DNA of 51,583 bases. It comes from an uncultured Eubacteriales bacterium (GTDB taxonomy: Bacteria > Bacillota > Clostridia > Oscillospirales > Oscillospiraceae). Under the pieces are notes generated by a model. The model was not told the DNA's origin, made no database searches, and saw only the letters and a program-made list of their open reading frames with translations. The stretch is taken from positions 1 to 51,583 of the forward strand of contig USGS01000005.1 in the NCBI GenBank assembly GCA_900554275.1, given 5' to 3'. Shown here piece by piece: positions 6,402 through 14,773 of the stretch (position 1 is its first letter; every line of letters begins with the position of its first letter). The position numbers and the translations under genes were made by a program.

Positions 6402-8366
6402 TCAGCACAGCTTTGCCCCGGCGGGCACACTGTCGTCGATCAGCATCAGGTGCAGCTTCTCCTCGCCATGCTCTTTGTGGACGGCGGAGATCAGCATGCC
6501 GCAGCTGGGAATGCCCATCATCTTCCGGGGCGGCAGGTTCAGAATGGCGATGGCCGTCTTGCCCACCAGCTCCTCCGGCTCGTAGTACTGATGGATGCCG
6601 GACAGGATGATGCGGTCCGTGCCGCTGCCGTCGTCCAGGGTGAACTTCAGCAGCTTGTCGCTCTTCTTTACCGCCTCGCAGGCCTTGATCTTCACCGCGC
6701 GGAAGTCAGACTTGAGGAATGTGTCGAAGTCCACCTCGTCCTCCACGTAGGGATCAAGCTCCACCTCGGGCAGCGCGGCCTTCCTCTGGGCCTCCTGCAT
6801 GGCGTCCAGCTGGGCCATGGCGGCCTCCACGTCGATGCGGGGGAACAGGTTCTCGCCCTTGCTGATCACGGCGTCCGCGGGCAGCACGCCCCACTCCGCG
6901 GCCTTCTCCCAGGTGTGCAGCGCCTCGCCGATGCCCAGCTTGACGAATATCTTATCGCAGGTGTCCGGCATCACCGGCTGCAAAAGGGTGGTGCAGATGC
7001 GGACGCTCTCCAGCAGGTTATACAGCACCGTGGCCAGCCGGACGCACTTGCTCTCGTCCTTGCCCAGCGCCCAGGGCGCGGTCTCGTCGATATACTTGTT
7101 GGCCCGGTCGATGACCTTGAAGATCTCGTCCAGCCCGTTCTGCAGCTGCAGCTTGTCCATCTCTGCCTCGTACCTGTCCCGCAGGGCGCACACGGCCTTT
7201 TTCAGCTCGCAGTCCTCCGGCGCGTCCTCCCGGTCGGCGGGCAGTCTGCCGCCGAAGTACTTCTCCACCATGCCGGTGGTGCGGCTCACCAGATTGCCCA
7301 GCTTGTTGGCCAGGTCCGTGTTGATGGTGCTGATGAGCAGCTCGTTGCTGAAGTTGCCGTCCGAGCCGAAGGGGAACGTCCGCAGCAGGAAGAACCGCAG
7401 CGCGTCCACGCCGAACATCTCGGACAGGGCGTAGGGATCCACCACGTTGCCCTTGGACTTGCTCATCTTGCCGCCGTCGATGACCAGCCAGCCGTGTCCG
7501 TACACGTGCTTGGGCAGGGGCAGGCCCACGCTCATCAGCATGGCGGGCCAGATGATGCTGTGGAAGCGGACGATCTCCTTGCCCACAATGTGGTAGTCAG
7601 CGGGCCAGTACTTGTCAAAGTCGTGATAGCGGTCGTTGTCCAGCCCCAGGGCGGTGCAGTAGTTGAACAGCGCGTCCACCCACACGTACACCACATGGCC
7701 CGGGTCGAAATCCACGGGAATACCCCAGCTGAAGCTGGTGCGGGAGACGCACAGATCCTCCAGACCGGGCTTGATGAAGTTGTTCACCATCTCGTTGACG
7801 CGGGTGCGGGGCTGCAAAAAGTCCGTGTCCTCCAGCAGGTGCTGCACGCGGTCGGCATACTTGCTCAGGCGGAAGAAGTAGGCCTCCTCCTCCGCGTCGT
7901 GTACCTCGCGGCCGCAGTCGGGGCACTTGCCGTCCACCAGCTGGCTCTCGGTCCAGAAGCTCTCGCAGGGCGTGCAGTATTTCCCCTTGTACGCACCCTT
8001 ATAAATATCGCCGTTGTCGTACATTTTCCGGAAGATCTTCTGCACGGCGGCGCAGTGATAGTCGTCGGTGGTGCGGATGAACCGGTCGTTGGAGATATTC
8101 ATCAGCTTCCACAGGTCGAGAATGCCCTTTTCGCCCTCCACGATCTGATCCACGAACTGCTGGGGCGTCATGCCGGCCTCCTCGGCCTTCGTCTCGATCT
8201 TCTGACCGTGTTCATCCGTGCCGGTGAGGAACATCACATCGTAGCCCTGCAAACGCTTGTACCGGGCGATGGCGTCGGTGGCCACGGTGCAGTAGCTGTG
8301 TCCGATGTGCAGCTTGTCCGAGGGATAGTAAATCGGCGTGGTGATATAAAACGTCTTTCTTTCCAT
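6402..8366 (-). CDS. metG: Methionyl-tRNA synthetase
   Basis: 654 residues from the ATG at 8366, which follows AAGGAGAG; the extra 20 upstream codons lack coding character. Class I signatures are present: HIGH at residues 20-23 (YYPSDKLHIGHSYC) and KMSKS in DGGKMSKSKGN. The connective peptide has two Cys pairs, CTPCESFW and CPDCG, forming a zinc knuckle. The last 100 residues are the EMAP/Trbp111-type tRNA-binding domain (DFRAVKIKACEAVKKSDKLL, then PRKMMGIPSCGMLISA), giving the long dimeric form. It charges initiator and elongator tRNA-Met in the cytoplasm. It has its own promoter and no T-box leader is visible. Confidence 0.98.
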   Translation of the reverse strand: MERKTFYITTPIYYPSDKLHIGHSYCTVATDAIARYKRLQGYDVMFLTGTDEHGQKIETKAEEAGMTPQQFVDQIVEGEKGILDLWKLMNISNDRFIRTTDDYHCAAVQKIFRKMYDNGDIYKGAYKGKYCTPCESFWTESQLVDGKCPDCGREVHDAEEEAYFFRLSKYADRVQHLLEDTDFLQPRTRVNEMVNNFIKPGLEDLCVSRTSFSWGIPVDFDPGHVVYVWVDALFNYCTALGLDNDRYHDFDKYWPADYHIVGKEIVRFHSIIWPAMLMSVGLPLPKHVYGHGWLVIDGGKMSKSKGNVVDPYALSEMFGVDALRFFLLRTFPFGSDGNFSNELLISTINTDLANKLGNLVSRTTGMVEKYFGGRLPADREDAPEDCELKKAVCALRDRYEAEMDKLQLQNGLDEIFKVIDRANKYIDETAPWALGKDESKCVRLATVLYNLLESVRICTTLLQPVMPDTCDKIFVKLGIGEALHTWEKAAEWGVLPADAVISKGENLFPRIDVEAAMAQLDAMQEAQRKAALPEVELDPYVEDEVDFDTFLKSDFRAVKIKACEAVKKSDKLLKFTLDDGSGTDRIILSGIHQYYEPEELVGKTAIAILNLPPRKMMGIPSCGMLISAVHKEHGEEKLHLMLIDDSVPAGAKLC

Positions 8367-8424
8367 GGGATACTCTCCTTTTCCGCCGTCCCGAATGGAA
8401 GGACGGCTCAGATTACATTGTTTC

Positions 8425-8454
8425 ATTGTAGTGCAGATGCCCCCGGTTTGTCAA
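8425..8454 (-). promoter_or_regulatory. Sigma-A promoter of metG
   Basis: On the minus strand TTGACA (8449-8454), 18 bases, TACAAT (8425-8430). The leader to the metG ATG is about 50 nt, too short for a T-box. Confidence 0.8.
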
Positions 8455-8504
8455 TGTTTTCGCCGCCGTCCCGGCAAAAAACAGCCGTTTCATAAAAAAC
8501 CCCA

Positions 8505-8533
8505 TTTACAGACGGAAAAAATGTTTGTATAAT
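8505..8533 (+). promoter_or_regulatory. Sigma-A promoter of buk
   Basis: TTTACA (8505-8510), 17 bases, TATAAT (8528-8533): near consensus, predicting strong expression of butyrate kinase. It diverges from the metG promoter. Confidence 0.88.
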
Positions 8534-8591
8534 ACAGGTTGGAAAATCGCTCCGGAGAAACGGAACAAAAAGTTTTAGGAGGAACAATATC

Positions 8592-9683
8592 GTGTCTTAC
8601 AGAATTTTGGTCATCAACCCCGGCTCTACCTCCACCAAGATCGGCGTGTTTGAGGACGAGACGCTGCTTTTTGACAAGACCCTGCGCCACAGCGCGGAGG
8701 AGATCTCTCAGTTCAACACCATCCCCGCCCAGAAGGACTGGCGCCGTGACCTGGTCATGAGGGCGCTGCGCGAGGAGGGCTTCGACTCCCGCACCCTCAG
8801 CGCCGTCTCCGGCCGCGGCGGTCTGCTGCGTCCCATCCGCGGCGGCACGTATGCCGTCAACGACAATCTGGTGCGCGACTGCACCATCGGCGTCCAGGGC
8901 CAGCATGCCTCCAACCTGGGCGGCCTCATCGCCCGCGAGATCGGCGACGAGCTGGGCATTCCCTCCTATATCGTTGACCCCGTAGTGGTGGACGAGCTGG
9001 CGGATGTGGCCCGCTATGCCGGCCATCCCCTGTTCCAGCGCGTCAGCATCTTCCACGCCCTGAACCAGAAGGCTGTGGCCAAGCGCTTTGCCAAGGAGCA
9101 CGGCAAGAAGTACGAGGATCTGAACCTCATCGTCTGCCACATGGGCGGCGGCTGCTCCATCGGCGCTCACGTCAAGGGCAGCGTGGTGGACACCCAGAAC
9201 GCCCTGGACGGCGAAGGCCCGTTCTCTCCCGAGCGCTCCGGGACGCTGCCCACCGGCCAGCTGGTCAAGCTCTGCTGCTCCGGCAAGTACACCGAGGCCG
9301 AGCTGAACCGTATGCTCTCCGGCCGCGGCGGCCTGGTGGCCTACACCGGCTCTAACGATATGCGCTACCTGCTGGCCGAGGCTGAGCACGACAAGAAGAT
9401 CGCCGGCGTGGTGGACGCCTTCCATTATCAGATCGGCAAGGAGATCGGCTCTATGGCCGCCGTCATGCACGGCAAGGTGGACCAGATCATTTTCACCGGC
9501 GGCATCACCTACGGCAAGGAGACCATTGATGCCATCTCCGAGATGGTCAGCTGGATCGCCCCCATCACCGTCTATCCCGGCGAGGACGAGCTGCTGGCGC
9601 TGGCCCAGGGCGCGCTGCGCGTCCTCAAGGGCGAGGAGAAGGCCAAGGAGTACCGCCGTCCCCGTCCCGAGGACGACAACTGA
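8592..9683 (+). CDS. buk: Butyrate kinase
   Basis: 363 residues, as expected for butyrate kinase of the acetate/sugar kinase (ASKHA) fold. The phosphate-binding loop is NPGSTSTKIGVF (residues 9-20); GRGGLLRPIRGGTYAVN, SIFHALNQKAVAKRF, HMGGGCSIGAH and IIFTGGITYGKE are family blocks. It converts butyryl phosphate and ADP to butyrate and ATP, the final energy-yielding step of fermentation. The start is GTG, 9 bases after AGGAGG. The usual partner ptb (phosphotransbutyrylase) is not adjacent; the gene is monocistronic with its own promoter and terminator. A branched-chain acyl kinase role is possible given the neighbouring BrnQ, but butyrate is the safer call. Confidence 0.95.
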   Translation: MSYRILVINPGSTSTKIGVFEDETLLFDKTLRHSAEEISQFNTIPAQKDWRRDLVMRALREEGFDSRTLSAVSGRGGLLRPIRGGTYAVNDNLVRDCTIGVQGQHASNLGGLIAREIGDELGIPSYIVDPVVVDELADVARYAGHPLFQRVSIFHALNQKAVAKRFAKEHGKKYEDLNLIVCHMGGGCSIGAHVKGSVVDTQNALDGEGPFSPERSGTLPTGQLVKLCCSGKYTEAELNRMLSGRGGLVAYTGSNDMRYLLAEAEHDKKIAGVVDAFHYQIGKEIGSMAAVMHGKVDQIIFTGGITYGKETIDAISEMVSWIAPITVYPGEDELLALAQGALRVLKGEEKAKEYRRPRPEDDN

Positions 9684-9700
9684 TCAGCAAAAGCATACAG

Positions 9701-9732
9701 AACGCCCGGCGGATCACCGCCGGGCGTTTGCC
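9701..9732. terminator. Terminator between buk and convergent brnQ
   Basis: A perfect 12-bp stem AACGCCCGGCGG / CCGCCGGGCGTT (9701-9712 and 9717-9728) with loop ATCA; the stem ends in AA and TT, so the U-run is short. Confidence 0.85.
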
Positions 9733-9760
9733 TTGGAAGAGAGGGCCGGCTTTCGCCGAA

Positions 9761-11077
9761 TCAAAGCTCCTCGTGGGGACGCTGAAAGACGCGCGCCTCA
9801 CGGGTTTGGGAACGGCCGGACAGGAGGGAGGCCGCCAGACCGAAGATAACAGCGGGGAGCAGCCAGCTCAGCCCCAGGTCGTACAGGGGCAGATTGGCCA
9901 TAAAGGGGATGTGGATGCCGTTGGCATTGAGGGCGCACAGCACGCTGGTCAGCAGCGCGCCAATGGCCGCGCCGCGGCTGACGCGGTCCGGCAGGCGGGG
10001 CGCCAGCAGGGAGATGAAGATCAGCACCAGCGTGGGAGGATAGATCACGTCCAGCACAGGCGCGGCCACGGCCACGATGCGGTCCAGACCCAGGTTGGAC
10101 ACCACGGCGCTGAACACGCAGATGGCGATGACGAACACCTTGTAGCTCACCTTGCCGCGGCACAGCTCGGCGAAGTAAGCGGCGGCGGAGCTGGTCAGGG
10201 CGATGGCGGTGGTGACGCAGGCCAGACCCACCACCACGCCGAACAGGATCACGCCCACCTTGCCCATCAGCGCCTCCACCAGCGCCATGATGAGCTGGGC
10301 GCGTCCGATGTCGCTGGTGTACTGGGCGGACACGGTAGCCCCCAGATAGGCCAAACCCATATAGACACACAGCAGGAGCACGCCGGCCAGCACGGCGGCG
10401 CCACCCACCACGCGGAACTGCTTCCTGCCGCTGTCATAGCCCTTGGCGGTGACGCTCTGCAGCACGATGATGCCGAAGGGCAGCGCCGCCAGCGCGTCCA
10501 TGGTCTGATAGCCGGCCTTGATGCCGGTAACGGCGGCGTTGGCGATCTGGGGCAGGGCGGCGATCTCGCCCAGCGGTGTCACGATGCCCTTGATGATGAT
10601 GGCAAACAGACCCACTAACAGCAGCGGCGTCAGCACCTTGCCCACGATGTCCACCACGGCGGACTCCTTGATGCACAGCGCCAGGATCAGCGCGAAGAAC
10701 AGAACGGAAAACAGCACCGGGGATACGCCGGGGATGTTGGGGGCGATGGCCATTTCAAACGTGGTGGCGGAGGTACGGGGGATGGCCACCATCGGCCCGA
10801 TGCACAGGATGATGGCGCACATCAGAAGCTCCGCGGGGATCTTGCCCAGCCGGAGCGTCACCGCTTCGCTGCTGCCCACCCGCAGCAGGGCGAACACGCC
10901 CAGCAGCGCCAGACCGATGTCCGCGATGAAATAGGCGGAGAAGCCCAGCAGCCACTGCGGGCCGGACTCCATGCCCAGGTACGGCGGGAAGATCACGTTG
11001 CCCGCGCCGAAAAACATGGAAAACAGCGCAAAGCCGACGACAATGATGTCCCGGACGGTGTTGTTACTCTTCTGCAT
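9761..11077 (-). CDS. brnQ: Branched-chain amino acid:cation symporter BrnQ (LIVCS family)
   Basis: 438 residues with about 12 hydrophobic segments, the LIVCS size and topology. The N-terminal block VVGFALFSMFFGAGNVIFPP (residues 14-33) is the family signature; ALTSSAAAYFAELCRGKVSY lies in the second half. It imports leucine, isoleucine and valine with Na+ or H+ across the inner membrane. It is transcribed divergently from a LysR-type regulator, and a LysR-like T-N11-A box overlaps its putative -10 region, suggesting control by that neighbour. ATG at 11077 is preceded by AAAAGGAAG, slightly closer than ideal. Confidence 0.95.
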   Translation of the reverse strand: MQKSNNTVRDIIVVGFALFSMFFGAGNVIFPPYLGMESGPQWLLGFSAYFIADIGLALLGVFALLRVGSSEAVTLRLGKIPAELLMCAIILCIGPMVAIPRTSATTFEMAIAPNIPGVSPVLFSVLFFALILALCIKESAVVDIVGKVLTPLLLVGLFAIIIKGIVTPLGEIAALPQIANAAVTGIKAGYQTMDALAALPFGIIVLQSVTAKGYDSGRKQFRVVGGAAVLAGVLLLCVYMGLAYLGATVSAQYTSDIGRAQLIMALVEALMGKVGVILFGVVVGLACVTTAIALTSSAAAYFAELCRGKVSYKVFVIAICVFSAVVSNLGLDRIVAVAAPVLDVIYPPTLVLIFISLLAPRLPDRVSRGAAIGALLTSVLCALNANGIHIPFMANLPLYDLGLSWLLPAVIFGLAASLLSGRSQTREARVFQRPHEEL

Positions 11078-11133
11078 ACTTCCTTTTCTCCTCTTTTGCC
11101 CGATTTTGTTCCAAATTTTGCTGGACGCTGGTC

Positions 11134-11174
11134 ATGCAAATCATGCATATAGGGTAACATTTTTTTCATGACAA
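11134..11174 (-). promoter_or_regulatory. Putative brnQ promoter overlapped by a LysR-type box
   Basis: On the minus strand TTGTCA (11169-11174), 17 bases, TATATG (11146-11151). ATGCAAATCATGCAT at 11134-11148 is a partial palindrome that fits the T-N11-A rule of LysR operators and overlaps the -10. Both calls are moderate; the regulator encoded by the divergent gene is the natural candidate. Confidence 0.5.
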
Positions 11175-11274
11175 GTGAAATGAGCGCTGTTGATGGGGGC
11201 ATTAAAAAGATTCATGGGGCAAAGAATTTCGCAAAAGGCAGAAAATAATTGGCAGATAATTAACAAAAACCGCG

Positions 11275-11303
11275 TTGAAAAAGCCTCTGTATTGTGATAT
11301 ATT
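11275..11303 (+). promoter_or_regulatory. Promoter of the LysR-type regulator gene
   Basis: TTGAAA (11275-11280), 17 bases, TATATT (11298-11303), giving a leader of about 40 nt to the ATG at 11353. Confidence 0.75.
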
Positions 11304-11352
11304 GAAAATTAGACCCAAAAGAATTGTGCAAAATGTCAAAAGCGAGGTTACT

Positions 11353-12213
11353 ATGGATGATAACAAGCTGCGAGCGCTGTTGACAGCCGTCCAGTGCGGC
11401 AGTTTCGGAAAGGCCGCCGCGCAGCTGGGCTATACCCAGTCGGCCATGACCCATCTGGTCAGCAAGCTGGAGGCGGAGCTGGGCTGCACGCTGCTGCTGC
11501 GCAGCAGTAAGGGCGTCCGCCTGTCGGAGGAGGGGGAGCATCTGCTGCCCTATATTCAGAACGTCATCGACGCCTGCGCCGCGCTGCGGCAGGAGGCGGA
11601 GGGCCAGGGCCGGGTCTACGGCCGGGCGCTGCGCATCGGCTGCTTTGCCAGCATCGCCCGGGCACGGCTGCCGGAGCTGCTGCGTAAATTCCGCAAGCAG
11701 CACCCGGAGATCAAGGTGGACGTGCTGGTGCAGGGCAACGAGCTGGCCGACGCGCTGGAGGAGGACCGCATCCAGCTGGCCATCGTGGACGAGGCCTGCG
11801 CCCGTGGCTTTCAGTGGACGCCGCTGACGGACGCCCCGCTGGTGGCGGTGACACCGCCGGACTTCCCCTGGACGGAGGATACCATTCCCCTGGCCCGACT
11901 GCTGCAGGAGCCGTTCCTCTCCAGCCCGGAGCAGTATGTGGAGCAGTACCTGCCCCCGGAGGTGCCGCGCCTGGAAGTCACCGCCTCCGACGACGGGGCG
12001 ATCCTGTCCATGGTGGCGGCGGGGCTGGGCGTGTCGGTGCTGTCCGCGTTTTCACTGGCGGGCTACGAGAACCGCGTCAAGGTCATCCCTCTGACCCAGC
12101 CCCTGTCCCGGCGGCTGGGCGTGGCGGTGAAGTCCATGCCGGCGGCCAACTCCTCAGCCCGGCTGTTCCTGTCATTCCTGAAGCACCAGTACCCCAACGC
12201 CCCTGTCTCCTGA
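11353..12213 (+). CDS. LysR-family transcriptional regulator
   Basis: 286 residues from the ATG at 11353, which follows GCGAGG; upstream in-frame codons fall in the promoter and are excluded. The N-terminal winged HTH is classic: DNKLRALLTAVQCGSFGKAA, AAQLGYTQSAMTHLVSKLEA, LLLRSSKGVRLSEEGEHLL. After a linker helix, residues 95-286 form the periplasmic-binding-protein-like effector domain (LRIGCFASIARARLPELLRK, then SMVAAGLGVSVLSAF). It is divergent from brnQ with 275 bp between starts, so brnQ is the likely target and a branched-chain amino acid or related metabolite a possible co-inducer; both are inference from context. Confidence 0.92.
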   Translation: MDDNKLRALLTAVQCGSFGKAAAQLGYTQSAMTHLVSKLEAELGCTLLLRSSKGVRLSEEGEHLLPYIQNVIDACAALRQEAEGQGRVYGRALRIGCFASIARARLPELLRKFRKQHPEIKVDVLVQGNELADALEEDRIQLAIVDEACARGFQWTPLTDAPLVAVTPPDFPWTEDTIPLARLLQEPFLSSPEQYVEQYLPPEVPRLEVTASDDGAILSMVAAGLGVSVLSAFSLAGYENRVKVIPLTQPLSRRLGVAVKSMPAANSSARLFLSFLKHQYPNAPVS

Positions 12214-12240
12214 GCCGCCCGCCGCTTCTTTCCCACACAT

Positions 12241-12274
12241 AAAAGAAGGACCGCCTTTCGGCGGTCCTTCTTTT
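12241..12274. terminator. Bidirectional terminator between the LysR gene and thiolase
   Basis: A perfect 15-bp stem AAAAGAAGGACCGCC / GGCGGTCCTTCTTTT (12241-12255 and 12260-12274) around loop TTTC, with A- and T-ends usable in both directions. Confidence 0.93.
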
Positions 12275-12290
12275 ATACGTTTTCAGCGGT

Positions 12291-13547
12291 TCAGCACTTC
12301 TCGAACACCACGGCAGTACCCATACCGCCGCCGATGCACAGGGTGGCCAGACCCTTCTTGGCCTCGGGGCGCTTCTGCATCTCGTGCAGCAGGGTGACGA
12401 TGATACGCGCACCGGAAGCACCCACGGGGTGACCCAGGGCGATGGCGCCGCCGTTGACGTTGACCTTGCTCATGTCAAAGTGCAGCTCGCGGGCCACGGC
12501 AATGGACTGCGCGGCAAACGCCTCGTTGGCCTCGATCAGATCGATGTCGTCAATGGTCACGCCGGCCTTCTTCATAGCGTTGCGAACGGCCACCACAGGA
12601 CCAACGCCCATGATCTTGGGATCGACGCCGCCCTGACCCCAGCCGATCAGCTTGGCCATGGGCTTCAGACCGTACTTCTCCACAGCCTCGCCGGAGGCCA
12701 GCACCATAGCGGCAGCGCCGTCGTTGATGCCGGAGGCGTTGGCGGCGGTCACGCGCTGCGTGCCCTTGTCAGCGGCGTCCTGATAGCCGGTGGGCTCAAA
12801 GGTGTTCACCACAACGGGGTTGGGGGACTCGGCGCTCAGGGGGAACGCACCCTTCAGCTTGGCGATGCTCTCCGCGGTCACGCCGGCCTTGGGATACTCG
12901 TCCTTGGCGAAGGGCACCATGTCCTTCTTCACCTTGACCATCACGGGGACGATCTCATCGTCGAAGCGGCCGGCGGCCTGGGCGGCCTCAGCCTTCTGCT
13001 GGGAAGCGGCGGCAAAGGCGTCCTGCTCGGCACGGGTGATGCCCCACAGGTCGTTGATGTTCTCGGCGGTAGTGCCCATGTGGTAGTTGTTGTACGCATC
13101 CCACAGGCCGTCCTTGATCATGGTGTCCACCAGCTTCTTGTCGCCCATGCGGGCGCCCCAGCGGGCGTCCATGGAGGCGAAGGGAGCGGCGCTCATGTTC
13201 TCCGTGCCGCCGCAGACGACGATGTCGCTGTCACCGGCCAGAATGGAACGGGTGGCCTCGATGAGGGACTTCATGCCGGAGCCGCAGACCATACCCACGG
13301 TGTAGGCGGGGGTGGAGTAGGGAATACCGGCCTTTACGGAGACCTGGCGGGCCACGTTCTGGCCCTGAGCCGCGGTCAGGATGCAGCCGAACATCAGCTC
13401 GTCCACGTTCTCAGGCGCGACATTGGCGCGCTTCAGCGCCTCCTTGACCACCACAGCGCCCAGGTCGGCGGCGGGGGTGTTCTTCAGAGAGCCGCCAAAA
13501 GAGCCGATGGCGGTACGGCAGCAGTTGACAAGATACAGGTCCTTCAT
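12291..13547 (-). CDS. thlA: Acetyl-CoA acetyltransferase (thiolase)
   Basis: 418 residues. The active-site cysteine is Cys88 in TVGMVCGSGMKS; the catalytic His is in NGGAIALGHPVGASGARI and the second Cys in LCIGGGMGTAVV. It condenses two acetyl-CoA to acetoacetyl-CoA, committing carbon to butyrate. Biosynthetic thiolases are usually 390-395 residues; compared from memory with E. coli AtoB, there is an insertion of about 25 residues between LKGAF and RVTAANASGIN (about residues 236-264), just before the conserved ASGINDGAA block. ATG is 8 bases after AGGAGG. It is monocistronic with its own promoter; crt, hbd, bcd and etf genes are not adjacent. Confidence 0.96.
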   Translation of the reverse strand: MKDLYLVNCCRTAIGSFGGSLKNTPAADLGAVVVKEALKRANVAPENVDELMFGCILTAAQGQNVARQVSVKAGIPYSTPAYTVGMVCGSGMKSLIEATRSILAGDSDIVVCGGTENMSAAPFASMDARWGARMGDKKLVDTMIKDGLWDAYNNYHMGTTAENINDLWGITRAEQDAFAAASQQKAEAAQAAGRFDDEIVPVMVKVKKDMVPFAKDEYPKAGVTAESIAKLKGAFPLSAESPNPVVVNTFEPTGYQDAADKGTQRVTAANASGINDGAAAMVLASGEAVEKYGLKPMAKLIGWGQGGVDPKIMGVGPVVAVRNAMKKAGVTIDDIDLIEANEAFAAQSIAVARELHFDMSKVNVNGGAIALGHPVGASGARIIVTLLHEMQKRPEAKKGLATLCIGGGMGTAVVFEKC

Positions 13548-13577
13548 GAAAGTTACCTCCTATAAAATGTTGAAATG

Positions 13578-13606
13578 ATTATACACCATACGGGGAAGTC
13601 TGTCTA
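13578..13606 (-). promoter_or_regulatory. Sigma-A promoter of the thiolase gene
   Basis: On the minus strand TAGACA (13601-13606), 17 bases, TATAAT (13578-13583); the start would give a leader of only about 25 nt. The remaining sequence up to 13717 shows no gene and no clear terminator for the upstream mfd-linked gene. Confidence 0.8.
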
Positions 13607-13717
13607 TCGCCATGATAGTCAATTTTTTAACAATAGTCAACCGTGTTTTTTGTCACCGCGTAAAAATCGTGAAAATTGTCAGACCTCTCCGCCGCTTTTC
13701 AGTCATTTTGACGAAGC

Positions 13718-14773
13718 TCAACCGGCGGTATCGCCGCTCTCCGCCTCCAGCGCCGCCCGGAGCTGGGTCAGCTTTTCATAGAACGCGCCGGTGTCGATGG
13801 TGTCATACAGCTTGGTGTTCACCACCACCACGGCATCCCGCACCCGCTGCTCCCACAGCACGTCAAAATACGTCTGGGCCACGGCGCTCATGTCCGTCTC
13901 CGTCCGCATCACCACATAGCACGTCCCGTCCTCATAGGGATCGATCACGGCGTCCATGCCGCCCTCCTCCAGCGCCGCGATGGCATCGCTGAGGGGATCG
14001 TCCTCCACGGCGGCCAGCGTCACGGCGGAGCCGGCCTCCTGGCCCAGCTCCTCGCAGATGGCGGCGTACTCGCCCTCCTTGTCCTCCGCCGCCTGCCAGC
14101 GCGCCAGCAGGTCGGCGGCCACGCCCTCGGCATCATCGTCGTCGGTGACGGTCACCGCGTACACGCTCATGTAGCCCTGCGCCGCGGCGTAGTCCGCCAG
14201 CGATGCCTCGTCGGGATACAGCCCGCTGCCCGGGGTACAGAACGCTTCATACAGGTTGCGGTACAGATACTGCCCCGTCTGGATCATGTCCCAGGCCGCT
14301 TCGCTGACGCCCATCACCGCCAGCCGCTGCAAAAATGATTCCTCGCTTCCGTAGTACGTCACATACTGCTGCCGCTGGGCCTCCATCTCCGCCTTGTCCG
14401 CGTCGGTCAGCCCGATCCCGGCCTCTTCGGCCCAGGCCCGCACCACCGCGTGCTGCTTCACCGCCTCCATGGCGTCCGCCTTGGCGTATGCGCCGAAGGT
14501 CATGTCCTCCGTCACGGCGGCATCCCAGTCCAGACCCTCCACCTGCCCGGCCAGATAGTCGCAGTCCTGGGCCAGCCAGTACAGATACTCCTCCGCCGTC
14601 ACGGTCTGCCCGTCGATGAGCAGCAGCTCCCCGTCCGGGTGCAGGCCGCTGGCCTGATACAGCAGCCCGTCGGTGCGCTTGCCGTTTTTCATGCCGCCGG
14701 TGAGGGCGAACGCGCCCACCAGCACCGCGGACGCGATCACGCCCGCCAAAAATCTGATCCAGTTACTTTTCAT
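13718..14773 (-). CDS. Membrane-anchored SurA/PrsA-like foldase, isomerase domain degenerate or absent
   Basis: 351 residues. Residues 7-29 are a single hydrophobic segment after a short basic start (MKSNWIRFLAGVIASAVLVG), a signal anchor without a lipobox Cys. Next come a SurA_N-like part (LLIDGQTVTAEEYLYWLAQD; GIGLTDADKAEMEAQRQQ) and a C-terminal region in the position of a PpiC/parvulin domain. I see no clear parvulin active-site motifs. It starts 11 bp inside the end of mfd, so the genes are translationally coupled. A PpiC/SurA-type gene after mfd is a pairing I recall from other clostridia. Probably an extracytoplasmic folding helper; the function is inferred from fold resemblance only. 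Confidence 0.7.
   Translation of the reverse strand: MKSNWIRFLAGVIASAVLVGAFALTGGMKNGKRTDGLLYQASGLHPDGELLLIDGQTVTAEEYLYWLAQDCDYLAGQVEGLDWDAAVTEDMTFGAYAKADAMEAVKQHAVVRAWAEEAGIGLTDADKAEMEAQRQQYVTYYGSEESFLQRLAVMGVSEAAWDMIQTGQYLYRNLYEAFCTPGSGLYPDEASLADYAAAQGYMSVYAVTVTDDDDAEGVAADLLARWQAAEDKEGEYAAICEELGQEAGSAVTLAAVEDDPLSDAIAALEEGGMDAVIDPYEDGTCYVVMRTETDMSAVAQTYFDVLWEQRVRDAVVVVNTKLYDTIDTGAFYEKLTQLRAALEAESGDTAG

Noticed and set aside
8367..8430. Possible T-box or other riboswitch before metG
   Set aside because: The leader is about 50 nt and has no T-box sequence; it is an ordinary short leader.
5958..8495. 845-codon open frame on plus opposite metG
   Set aside because: It is rich in His, Gln, Val and Leu, has no ribosome site, and mirrors metG, which has intact catalytic motifs. 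It is a shadow produced by high G+C codon use.
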